NCBI RefSeq assembly: GCF_946479715.1
Contig: NZ_CAMLHF010000007.1
Coordinates: 1 to 57,559, forward strand
Origin: an uncultured Pedobacter sp.
GTDB lineage: Bacteria > Bacteroidota > Bacteroidia > Sphingobacteriales > Sphingobacteriaceae
DNA: 57,559 nucleotides
Reading direction: 5' to 3'
Within the stretch, counting starts at the first letter, position 1; the number at the start of each line of letters is the position of its first letter. The translations under genes and the position numbers were made by a program. Positions 8,618-17,113 of this stretch are shown one piece after another. The notes beneath the pieces are model-generated. The model was not told where the DNA came from and ran no database searches. It saw only the letters and a program-made list of their open reading frames with translations.

Positions 8618-10408
8618 TTAATTATATCCTGGGTTCTGTTTTAAAACCGGTGCACCATTAGATTGGCTTAAGTCTATCTGGCGCTGTGGTATTGGGTAAT
8701 AATCATTCTTGCCTTTAACAAATTTACCGTTCCTCACGTCAGATGTAATTTTTCCCTGATAGCTAAAATAGGCATTTAATTCCTGATCAGCTATACCCCA
8801 ACGCACCAAATCAAAAAATCGGTGGCCTTCCATTGCCAGCTCTATTTTCCTTTCGTAATAGATCGCTTGTAAGGCATAGTCTTTACCTTGACTTGTGAAA
8901 TTCCCTACTGGATATTCATTGATTTTGTAATTTGCGGCTGGTTCATCAGAGAATCCGGCAGAAGGGTCATCATCATCTTTATATTTAAAAAGCCAGCTTT
9001 CATGATCCGCAGCTCTTGCCCTAACCCTGTTTACATATTCCTGAGCTTTACCTAAACTTCCAATTTGTGCCTCACATTCTGCAGCCATTAAAAGTACATC
9101 TGCAAAACGGATAATTGAATAGTTAACAGCTGTTCCCGGTGCCCAGGTACCCTGGTCTCCATCGCTATCTGCATTTTCACTCCAATAAACGTTCTTTTTT
9201 GGTCCATACGGACCGCCATAACTTTGGTCTCTTGCCCATGGTTTACCAGGGTAAATTCCCCAATCGTGATAAGGTATACCGCGACGACCAGCAGTCCAAT
9301 CCAAACGCGGGTCAAGTGTTCCTTCATCTGGTGTGAAATTTTGACCAGCCTCTACTCCCATATCTGTTTTTACAGGAAAACTATTAAAGTTTGTTAAGTA
9401 TGGTAATCCTGTAGCCGGGTTTGTTCTAAAATGGTTTACCAAATCTATTGATGGCTGGAAGAATCCGCAGCAACTAAAAGGGCTTCCATCCCCATAAGGG
9501 AAATTAAGCATATCACCATTATTGGCATTTGAAGGGCCTGTTGGATCTGCATTTGCAGCCATTTGGATCACAAAAACTGCTTCAGGATTATTTTCTCTGC
9601 TTGGCAACCAGTTGTCTTCAAAATTCCTATTCAGGTCATATTTTAAACCTGAACTGGTTTGGCCTTGTGTTATAACTGCATCAAATACAGGTTTGGCCAG
9701 GTCATACTTATGCTGGTACAAATAAGCCTTGGCAAGATATGCGCCCGCAGCCCACTTATTCGCCCTTCCCATTTCTGATTGAGCAGGAAGTAAATTATCA
9801 TAGGCATACTTCAAATCATCAGTAATTTGCGGCCATATATCCACATTGTTAGGCTGATTAAAATTAGTTGTAGTTTCATCAATCCATGGAACCATATTCC
9901 ACATCTTTTTTAATTCAAAATAATAGTGTCCACGTAAAAAACGTGCCTGAGCGCTAATACTTTTACGTTCGGCTTCGCTCAAATCTGTAGCTTTTGCCAT
10001 CAGCTTTAAAACATTATTTGTACGTGTTACGCCTTCATACAGAGCTTTCCATTTGCCATCATAAAAAGCATTGGTTGCTCCTGAGTAAAAATTGGCAATT
10101 GGATCAATAGCAGGCTGATCTGCACCGTCGCTTCCTTTAGAAGCATCGCCACCTACAACAGAGCCAAAAACCCAATTCGTAGGAGAGGCTTGCCAGGCAT
10201 CGCCCCCACCCAATGCAACATCGCCACCTTGCATACCATCTAAAGCGGCATAAGCACCAATTAGCAATCCATTTACACCATTTTTGTTAGCAACAAGCTC
10301 TTCTGATAATGAGCCGAGAGGTGGCTGTATTAAAGCCTTTTTACAAGAATAAAATAGTTGTCCTGTAAACAACAGCACAGCTAATAATATATATGTTGAT
10401 CTTTTCAT
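8618..10408 (-). CDS. SusD/RagB family glycan-binding lipoprotein (locus 1)
   Basis: 596 residues. The signal peptide ends in a lipobox LFYSC with lipidated Cys22, placing the protein at the outer membrane surface. The body is the TPR-based SusD/RagB fold, with the characteristic C-terminal block YYERKIELAMEGHRFFDLVR, in which ER.xELA.EG.R.FDLVRWG is diagnostic. It pairs with the SusC 20 bp upstream and captures substrate for the TonB-dependent channel. Gene order (SusC, SusD, NagX-like, GH20) suggests a GlcNAc-containing oligosaccharide; the sequence does not reveal the exact ligand. Confidence 0.95.
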   Translation of the reverse strand: MKRSTYILLAVLLFTGQLFYSCKKALIQPPLGSLSEELVANKNGVNGLLIGAYAALDGMQGGDVALGGGDAWQASPTNWVFGSVVGGDASKGSDGADQPAIDPIANFYSGATNAFYDGKWKALYEGVTRTNNVLKLMAKATDLSEAERKSISAQARFLRGHYYFELKKMWNMVPWIDETTTNFNQPNNVDIWPQITDDLKYAYDNLLPAQSEMGRANKWAAGAYLAKAYLYQHKYDLAKPVFDAVITQGQTSSGLKYDLNRNFEDNWLPSRENNPEAVFVIQMAANADPTGPSNANNGDMLNFPYGDGSPFSCCGFFQPSIDLVNHFRTNPATGLPYLTNFNSFPVKTDMGVEAGQNFTPDEGTLDPRLDWTAGRRGIPYHDWGIYPGKPWARDQSYGGPYGPKKNVYWSENADSDGDQGTWAPGTAVNYSIIRFADVLLMAAECEAQIGSLGKAQEYVNRVRARAADHESWLFKYKDDDDPSAGFSDEPAANYKINEYPVGNFTSQGKDYALQAIYYERKIELAMEGHRFFDLVRWGIADQELNAYFSYQGKITSDVRNGKFVKGKNDYYPIPQRQIDLSQSNGAPVLKQNPGYN

Positions 10409-10428
10409 TTCCTTAAACCGTTAGGTAA

Positions 10429-13400
10429 TTAAAACTGTAAATTTAAACCCAGTAAAAAAGTCCGTTGACTTGGATAAGAACCATCGTCAACCCCGTAGGC
10501 TGTTTGCTGTCCTGTTTCACTTGAGGTTCCAACTTCCGGATCCACTCCTGAATATTTTGTTACTGTAAACAAATTGGCCGCAGAGATATAAACTCTTAAC
10601 CTATTTACACCCAGCTTTTGAAGCTTATTTGAAGGAAGTGTATAACCAATCTGCACATTTTTAAGTCTCAGGTATGATCCTTTTTCTACGAAATAAGAAT
10701 TAGGGACACTGTTTGTGCTAAAAGATTGGGTTGTTTCCTGTATTGGTGCCTTTGCATTCTGATGTGAGGGCGTCCATGAGTCATAAAGAGCTGTGTGGCT
10801 TTTTGCTCCACCAAAAGAAGGCACAAAATCTGTCCACCATTTTACCTGATTCCAAATTGAATTGCCTTGAACACCATAAAAGAAAGCACTAAAGTCGAAG
10901 TTTTTAAAACTAGCACCAAGGTTAAGCCCGTAGCTAAAATCCGGATTTGCATTACCTAGAAAGGTTCTGTCGTCGGCCGTAATCATTCCGTCGCCATTTA
11001 CATCTGCATATTTAAACCTGCCGACTTTAACGTCATCCTGATAAACAGTATTTGGATCACCGGTAACAGTCTGGGCTTTTATATTTGCGGCTTCAATTTC
11101 AGCGTCCGAATTCCAGAATCCCGCTATTTTATAACCAAAGAATTCACTAACTGAGTGTCCTACAGCATTACGAATAATACGACTACCATCAAATCTTCTT
11201 GAATCTACGTCGTAATAATCCACATCTCCAGATACTTTTTTTATCTCATTACGGTAGGTAGTAATTGTAGCCGTGGCATTAAGTTTAAGATCGCTTCCTA
11301 CATCTTTATGTCCTGTTAACGAAATATCGAAACCATCATTTTTCATTTGAGCTATGTTAACAAATGGCACAGTAGCAGCACCAACAGTTCCAATCATTTC
11401 TGGATTGTACAAAAGATCACGAACATTTTTCTGGTAATAATCAGCAGAGATCTCTATACCGCCACCAAATAATGTTGCATCAAAACCAAAGTTTGAGTTT
11501 ACATTTTTCTCCCATTTTGCATCCGGATTTCCGGTTTGATTTTGAAAGAATCCTGCAACTACAGCATTTCCGCCACCTATTGCATAATAAGACTGGCCAA
11601 TTGAACTGCCAAATGTTGTAAAGGAGTTGGCACCGGAAACATTTACCTGGTTACCCATAATACCCCAGCCACCTCTTATTTTAAGATCCGTAATCCATTT
11701 CACATCAGATAAAAAGCTTTCTTTTGAAATCCTCCAGGCAGCACTTACTGCAGGAAAAACTCCATAGGTGTTTTTCAGGAATTTAGATGAACCATCTCTA
11801 CGGATAGTAGCTCCGATTAGGTATTTATCATTAAATGCATAATCAACACGTCCTATTAGTGAGAACAACGCATCGGCGGTTCTTTCACTAACAGTTTCCA
11901 TTGGGCCGCTACCATTCGAAAGGTTTGTATAATCGGGATCAAATGAGAAATAACCTTTGTTACTTCCACTCATGGTGCTATACCGGTTCTTGTTGTACTC
12001 AGTTCCTACCAATACCTTTAAACTATGCAGGTTAAAAGTTTTGTTAAATGATAAGGTATTTGTCCAGGTGTATTCTAATCCAGTATTTGAAGATTCGGCA
12101 TAACTGTTACTAGTTGTATTCTCTGCATTTTCATATTGAGGAAAAACAAATGATCTTGATGCACCTGAAAATGAATCCGCACCAAATGCAGTTCTAAGTG
12201 TTAAAAAAGGCAAAATATCTGCTTCTGCAAAGATATTTCCAAATAGCCTGTTATCTGTTGCCTTATTATCTTTAGTGCGATACAGCATGGCTACCGGATT
12301 ATAGGCATCGCCCAATTTCCCACCATAACCACCTGCGAAATTCCCCATAATATCATATACAGGAATTATAGGTTGCTCTCTAAAAGCATGTCCTATAGCA
12401 TTATCACCACTAAGTCCGTCTATTTTAGGGTTATTTGTAATGGTATAAGCTAAATTCTCTCCAACTCTAACATATTTTCCAATGTTATATTGAGTATTAG
12501 AACGCACTGTATATCTTTTTAGGTAAGTTCTATCCAGTGTTCCTTTCTGATTGAAATAATTTGCGGAGAAAAGATAACTTCCCTGATCAGAACCGCCACT
12601 TACCGAGATGTTCTGACTCGTTATTGGTGCCGGATTAAATATTTCATCATACCAGTTCGTTCCTGCTTTATTTGCTCTATTAATTCTGTAAAAGTTATTG
12701 TACTCCTCATCAGACGTAAATAATGGTTTTACATTATACAGGGATGGATTTACAGATGGATCTCCCTCTTTAGCTCCTAGTGGATAGATATAATCAGGCA
12801 ATACGTAGGTGGGGCCATTTCCATATAGTGGATCATCAAATTCTGTTTCTCCCGTATTTGTTTCAGCAAGTCTTTTCAGATTTGCCATCTCCTGTGGCGA
12901 CAAAATATTCCAAACGTTTCCTGTTTTAGGTCGCTGTGTACCATAATAGGCATCGTATTGTACCTTTACTTTATCCTTACCTTTTTTAGTACTGATTACA
13001 ATAACCCCATTTGCTGCACGCGATCCGTATATTGAAGCCGATCCTGCATCTTTTAATACTTGCATCGATTCTATATCATTCGGATTAATATCGGCTACAT
13101 TGAGCGTTGGAACCCCATCAACCACATAAAGTGGATTGTTGTTACCAAAAGTATTTACTCCTCTGATACGCACCTGAGGTTCTTCTCCAGGTTGTCCGGA
13201 CCCCAAAATGGTAACCCCAGAAGCCTGTCCTTGCAAGAGGTTATTTATGGATGGGCTGGGTTGCTTAATCATGTCGGCAACATTCACTACAGAAACGGCT
13301 CCGGTAAGGTCCTTTTTCTTTTGTGTTGAGTATCCCAGAACAACAACTTCACCTAATGAAGTTTCTTCCTCGACAAGTTGAACACTTAAAGTGCTCTGCC

Positions 13401-13992
13401 CGTTAACCGGAACCTCTTTTGATGTAAAACCGATATAAGAGAAAACCAAAACAGAATTAGCATCAGGCACACTAATGGCAAAATTTCCATTTATATCTGT
13501 AATAGTAGCCGTTGTAGTCCCTTTTACTTTTACACTTACTCCCGGCAATGTTTCACCTTTTGTTGAAGTTACCTTACCTTTAATTGGAAGAGGAGGCTTA
13601 TTGGTATTTGGTTCATTAATCTTCTTAGACATATCTTTATCGTACAGAATAATTCTGTTGTCAATTACCTTATAGAAGATACTTAGTGGATTTAATGTCT
13701 CGTCAAGGATATCTCCAAGTCGTTTTTTGATATAGTTTGCTGATGTTTTTCGCTCAGACTTAATTACCGATGGACTATAAATAAATTTAACTTTTGTTTG
13801 GTTTTGAATTTCATTTAATATCTCGGTTACCTTAGCATCATTAATGCTGATGGAAATTTCTTTATTCAATATCCCCTGAGCACCGGCATTTTTTGCTGCT
13901 GCACCACATGTGAATAGAACTACAAGAAATATTTGGGCTATAGATATCCTCATTGCTGTTTTTATTAAAGCAACAAATCGCTTTTTTTTCAT
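10429..13992 (-). CDS. SusC/RagA TonB-dependent transporter with STN signalling domain (locus 1)
   Basis: 1187 residues. After the signal segment comes an STN domain (about residues 40-115). A carboxypeptidase-regulatory-like domain follows (about 138-210, VTSTKGETLPGVSVKVKGTT), then the plug with the SusC signature GEVVVLGYSTQKKKDLTG, and a beta-barrel ending in an aromatic residue (LLGLNLQF). The STN domain contacts FecR-type anti-sigma factors, and the fecR and ECF sigma genes lie directly upstream, so substrate import probably triggers sigma release and self-induction. It forms the outer-membrane channel capped by the adjacent SusD. The 165-bp leader contains an unusual hairpin (14043-14079). 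Confidence 0.96.
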   Translation of the reverse strand: MKKKRFVALIKTAMRISIAQIFLVVLFTCGAAAKNAGAQGILNKEISISINDAKVTEILNEIQNQTKVKFIYSPSVIKSERKTSANYIKKRLGDILDETLNPLSIFYKVIDNRIILYDKDMSKKINEPNTNKPPLPIKGKVTSTKGETLPGVSVKVKGTTTATITDINGNFAISVPDANSVLVFSYIGFTSKEVPVNGQSTLSVQLVEEETSLGEVVVLGYSTQKKKDLTGAVSVVNVADMIKQPSPSINNLLQGQASGVTILGSGQPGEEPQVRIRGVNTFGNNNPLYVVDGVPTLNVADINPNDIESMQVLKDAGSASIYGSRAANGVIVISTKKGKDKVKVQYDAYYGTQRPKTGNVWNILSPQEMANLKRLAETNTGETEFDDPLYGNGPTYVLPDYIYPLGAKEGDPSVNPSLYNVKPLFTSDEEYNNFYRINRANKAGTNWYDEIFNPAPITSQNISVSGGSDQGSYLFSANYFNQKGTLDRTYLKRYTVRSNTQYNIGKYVRVGENLAYTITNNPKIDGLSGDNAIGHAFREQPIIPVYDIMGNFAGGYGGKLGDAYNPVAMLYRTKDNKATDNRLFGNIFAEADILPFLTLRTAFGADSFSGASRSFVFPQYENAENTTSNSYAESSNTGLEYTWTNTLSFNKTFNLHSLKVLVGTEYNKNRYSTMSGSNKGYFSFDPDYTNLSNGSGPMETVSERTADALFSLIGRVDYAFNDKYLIGATIRRDGSSKFLKNTYGVFPAVSAAWRISKESFLSDVKWITDLKIRGGWGIMGNQVNVSGANSFTTFGSSIGQSYYAIGGGNAVVAGFFQNQTGNPDAKWEKNVNSNFGFDATLFGGGIEISADYYQKNVRDLLYNPEMIGTVGAATVPFVNIAQMKNDGFDISLTGHKDVGSDLKLNATATITTYRNEIKKVSGDVDYYDVDSRRFDGSRIIRNAVGHSVSEFFGYKIAGFWNSDAEIEAANIKAQTVTGDPNTVYQDDVKVGRFKYADVNGDGMITADDRTFLGNANPDFSYGLNLGASFKNFDFSAFFYGVQGNSIWNQVKWWTDFVPSFGGAKSHTALYDSWTPSHQNAKAPIQETTQSFSTNSVPNSYFVEKGSYLRLKNVQIGYTLPSNKLQKLGVNRLRVYISAANLFTVTKYSGVDPEVGTSSETGQQTAYGVDDGSYPSQRTFLLGLNLQF

Positions 13993-14042
13993 AACTTTAG
14001 GAGTTTTGTTCGTTAATATGAAACTTTTCGTACAGAATTCTT

Positions 14043-14079
14043 AACTGGCAATGTCCCGCAACATTGTCAGTTTTTTTTT
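14043..14079 (+). terminator. Terminator-like hairpin on the plus strand in the susC leader
   Basis: AACTGGCAATGT (14043-14054) pairs with ACATTGTCAGTT (14061-14072) around loop CCCGCA, with one G-T wobble, and is followed by nine T residues (14071-14079) on the plus strand. Both neighbouring genes run on the minus strand, where the hairpin is preceded by A residues and lacks a U tail. The orientation therefore fits the end of a plus-strand transcript antisense to the susC leader. No convincing plus-strand promoter was found. Confidence 0.55.
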
Positions 14080-14157
14080 GATCATTTGGTTAGTAAAATT
14101 CTCTTTTCTTCATAAGCTGGTTTGGTTAGGTTTTTAGTTCTGGTTGATTTTTAGGTT

Positions 14158-15210
14158 TTATCTTTTTTCTTTGATGATTATTTTAGTCTCTTTTACCTGG
14201 TAGGTTGCCTGAATAGATTCACATAGAAAATCTAACTGGCTGTATAAGTTTTGTTCAGAGAGGTCACCGGTAAATGTATAGTTGTACAATTCTTTGTCTT
14301 CCACAACAAATTCAATCCCATACGATTTTTGAAGCTGATTTAGTACATCGGCAACACGGCTGTCATTAAAGGAATAGCTCTCTTTTATAGGTTGCTTATT
14401 ATTTTTTGCTATTGGTAAAGGTTTATCAACAAGCGTGGTTGCAAATGTATTTTCGGAGGCGCTATAAACAGTTTTCTGATTTGGGGTAAGTACCACTCCT
14501 TTACCTGATTTTAAGAGGTCATCAATTTTAAAGGAAAGGCTCCCCGAGTTTGGAGAAACAATTACTTTTCCTGTTTTAACCGTTACTTCGGTTTCGCTTG
14601 CTGTACTATTTGTTTTTACAATAAAGCTGGTTCCTACAACTCTTGTAATTACATTGCTGTTGTATACAAGGAATGGTTTGGATGGGTTTTTACTGATTTC
14701 AAAAAAGCCCTCTCCCTCAAGCGTGACTTCACGGACAGTTTTGGAAAAATGTTTAGGGTACTTCAATAAAGATTTTGGTTGCAGGGTAACAGTACTTCCG
14801 TCTTCCAAACTAACTATCATGGGTATAGCACTATTATTTGAAATAGAATTAATATTGTTTGCAATTGCAGCAACAATGAATTCAGGTTTTTTACTATCTA
14901 CTCTAAAGAATATATAGGCGGTAATAATTACAAAGCCTGCAATTACTGCAGCAACGGCAGTTATTAAAGTCCTTGATGGTTTATTTTGAGGCTTAAGTTT
15001 ACGAACAGGAGTTTCAGTTTCTGTGATGGCACTTTCATGTATTCTGTCCCACAGTTTCTGCTCCAATGCACTTATTTGGGTTGGGGCAGTATCTTCCATG
15101 TCATGCTTATCAAGCATTCCATACCATTTTTCAATAATTTCCTTTTCTTCATCTGTACACCTGTTCTGCAGGTATCTTTCCAGTAATAGATGAAATGCTT
15201 CTCTGCTCAT
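14158..15210 (-). CDS. FecR family anti-sigma factor (locus 1)
   Basis: 350 residues. The N-terminal ~75 residues are the cytosolic sigma-binding part. One membrane segment (about residues 79-102, LITAVAAVIAGFVIITAYIF) is followed by a periplasmic FecR domain (VSLEDGSTVTLQPKSLLKYP, then VTLEGEGFFEISKNPSKPFLV further on) and a C-terminal DUF4974/STN-like domain (ADVLNQLQKSYGIEF). It would hold the ECF sigma inactive until the STN domain of the SusC signals. It starts 71 bp after the sigma gene stop and precedes susC by 165 bp, the usual order for these switches. Confidence 0.94.
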   Translation of the reverse strand: MSREAFHLLLERYLQNRCTDEEKEIIEKWYGMLDKHDMEDTAPTQISALEQKLWDRIHESAITETETPVRKLKPQNKPSRTLITAVAAVIAGFVIITAYIFFRVDSKKPEFIVAAIANNINSISNNSAIPMIVSLEDGSTVTLQPKSLLKYPKHFSKTVREVTLEGEGFFEISKNPSKPFLVYNSNVITRVVGTSFIVKTNSTASETEVTVKTGKVIVSPNSGSLSFKIDDLLKSGKGVVLTPNQKTVYSASENTFATTLVDKPLPIAKNNKQPIKESYSFNDSRVADVLNQLQKSYGIEFVVEDKELYNYTFTGDLSEQNLYSQLDFLCESIQATYQVKETKIIIKEKR

Positions 15211-15281
15211 TTTTATAGCTTTTAAACTATATGTAAGCTAAGTAGCCCTTATCCCTAAAATAATTTTAAAAAAAATGAAAT

Positions 15282-15863
15282 TTATAGAAACATAATAAAA
15301 GCAACCAATAGAAACAGGTACTCTTTAAGATAAAACCGAATTGATTTAAGCGATTGGGTAATGTGATATTCAACTGCTTTTTCGGATATATGAAGCTGCT
15401 CAGATATATCCTTAACCGATCGGTGTTCAATTCGGCTCATCCTGAATACTTCGGCAGTTTTTTTTGGAAGTAGAGCAATCCCCCTGGCCAGTGCATCAGA
15501 TAATTCATTAAGCATCAATAAATAATCGGTATTGTTTACTACCCCATAATTTGCAGAAGCCTTTACGTAATTATGATAGTTTTCCTGAACTAATAATGAT
15601 TTGTAGTGATTGATGATGCAATATTTTAAACTCCCGAAAAGATAAGCCCCTAATGAATTTATTGTTACTGTTTCTCTTCGTCTCCATAGTTCTACAAAGA
15701 GATTTTGTGTTAACTCTTCGGCAAGCTCTTTATGATGTACTTTCTTATAAGCGACCTGATATACCTTTTGCCAGTACCGCAAATACATTTCCTTAAACGC
15801 ATGCTGGCAACTTCCTTTGAAAAGAACAATTAATTCGTCATCAGATAAGAGCCTGTAATCCAT
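15282..15863 (-). CDS. ECF RNA polymerase sigma factor (SusC/FecR-linked family)
   Basis: 193 residues. Region 2 is recognisable (AFKEMYLRYWQKVYQVAYKK and AEELTQNLFVELWRRRE), as is region 4 with its helix-turn-helix (SVKDISEQLHISEKAVEYHI). The gene stands at the head of the FecR-SusC-SusD cluster and should direct RNA polymerase to the susC promoter, and perhaps its own, when released by FecR. The C-terminus is unusually hydrophobic (YLFLLVAFIMFL), which may promote contact with the membrane or with FecR. A -7 box (TAAATTTG on the minus strand, 15885-15892) lies about 20 bp before the start, so it has its own promoter separate from the cytochrome gene upstream. Confidence 0.94.
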   Translation of the reverse strand: MDYRLLSDDELIVLFKGSCQHAFKEMYLRYWQKVYQVAYKKVHHKELAEELTQNLFVELWRRRETVTINSLGAYLFGSLKYCIINHYKSLLVQENYHNYVKASANYGVVNNTDYLLMLNELSDALARGIALLPKKTAEVFRMSRIEHRSVKDISEQLHISEKAVEYHITQSLKSIRFYLKEYLFLLVAFIMFL

Positions 15864-15884
15864 GAATTTAATGTCTGCTTAAAA

Positions 15885-15892
15885 CAAATTTA
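15885..15892 (-). promoter_or_regulatory. -7 promoter element before the ECF sigma gene
   Basis: The minus strand reads TAAATTTG, a perfect match to TAnnTTTG, about 20 bp before the start codon at 15863. A TTTTG lies 23 bp further upstream, slightly beyond the usual spacing, so the -33 element is uncertain. Confidence 0.45.
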
Positions 15893-15929
15893 ACAATATA
15901 ATTCAAACCGTGACACAAAATTTTTACAC

Positions 15930-17099
15930 TTAATATATTGCTATGCGGTGTGACCTAAGCATATACGGACTTACTTCTGACATGCCAGCCTGTTGAAAGC
16001 TAATTGCCTTGGAAGGTTTTAACGGCATGTGGCAATCAATACAATTGGTTTTTACCATAGCGTTTTCCAATGTTTTCTGTGTATGTTTTATGGTAGCGTG
16101 ACAACTTATACATTTTTTTGAATACAATGTTAAGCTTCCTTTGTTCTGATCATGGGGGCTATGACAGGTGGAACATTCGAGAGAATTACTTTTAGTAAAA
16201 CATTTACTCCCCTCAAGCATCTGGTTTTGCTGACCATGAACATCGAGCTGGGATTCCTGAGCTGATGACACATGTGCATAATATTGTTTAATATCTTCCC
16301 CTGGCTTAAAGGAAAATGTAGATTTCAGTAATTCTGCATCATTACCGGAATGACAGATACCACATGCATCAACTCTTTGTTTCCTGGTAAGTGTTTTGTA
16401 AAGCACCATAAATTTAGCCTCCTTCCCATCAGGATTTTTCAAATGGAATTCGACATGTTTACCTGCTGGTCCATGACAGCGCTCACAATCAATTCCATAA
16501 ACAAGAGAAGATTTCAACATTTCGTGAGAAACAATTAAACTGCCATTATTTGCCTTATTACTTTCTATAAAGGAACTATGACATTCTAAGCACCGTGAGT
16601 CTATTATTCTTCCAAAATCCGGGCTGCTTGTTCGCAAGCCCGGACTGTTAGCCCATCCATTTATTTGCTTAAAAAAAGAGAGCGGAAGTTGTCTTAATAT
16701 ATTCCCTCTCCATGAGGCATAGGTATAAGCATTTTTACCTGAACCAATAGCAATATCAAATCTTTTAGCCAGATCTTCTTTGCCATTAAAATAAACAACC
16801 TGATAGACACCACTATCTCTTTTTTCTATGGCAACTTTTAGGTTTTTATCATACTCATAAACGGAATCAGTACCAAGGTTGATCTGATTATTATTCTCTA
16901 CCGGACTTGAAGCAGCATAATGAGCATCATTTAAATAAGAACTGGAAATATCTTTATGACATTGGACACATGTTTTTGCACCTGCAATGGATGTTTCTGT
17001 TGCTTTCATATTTTTGGAGGTATCCATACATTGGGAGAATAGAATCACCAAAACAGCTATGACACTGAACACAAGGAGTAAACGTCCTTTACGCTTCAT
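15930..17099 (-). CDS. Seven-heme c-type cytochrome at the end of locus 2
   Basis: 389 residues with seven CxxCH heme-attachment motifs: CVQCH, CLECH, CERCH, CGICH, CSTCH, CISCH and CIDCH. The N-terminus is a signal/anchor followed by Cys24 (LFSQC), an imperfect lipobox; the protein is therefore periplasmic or surface-attached. The spacing of hemes and the HGPAGKH motif resemble multiheme cytochromes of the c554/DmsE-like group rather than NrfA. It starts 14 bp after the GH5 gene stop, so it should be co-transcribed with susC, susD, GH30 and GH5. It presumably moves electrons between the quinone pool and a periplasmic partner. No reductase or oxidase domain is present, and its partner is unknown. 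Confidence 0.88.
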   Translation of the reverse strand: MKRKGRLLLVFSVIAVLVILFSQCMDTSKNMKATETSIAGAKTCVQCHKDISSSYLNDAHYAASSPVENNNQINLGTDSVYEYDKNLKVAIEKRDSGVYQVVYFNGKEDLAKRFDIAIGSGKNAYTYASWRGNILRQLPLSFFKQINGWANSPGLRTSSPDFGRIIDSRCLECHSSFIESNKANNGSLIVSHEMLKSSLVYGIDCERCHGPAGKHVEFHLKNPDGKEAKFMVLYKTLTRKQRVDACGICHSGNDAELLKSTFSFKPGEDIKQYYAHVSSAQESQLDVHGQQNQMLEGSKCFTKSNSLECSTCHSPHDQNKGSLTLYSKKCISCHATIKHTQKTLENAMVKTNCIDCHMPLKPSKAISFQQAGMSEVSPYMLRSHRIAIY

Positions 17100-17113
17100 A
17101 ATTTAATTTGCAA

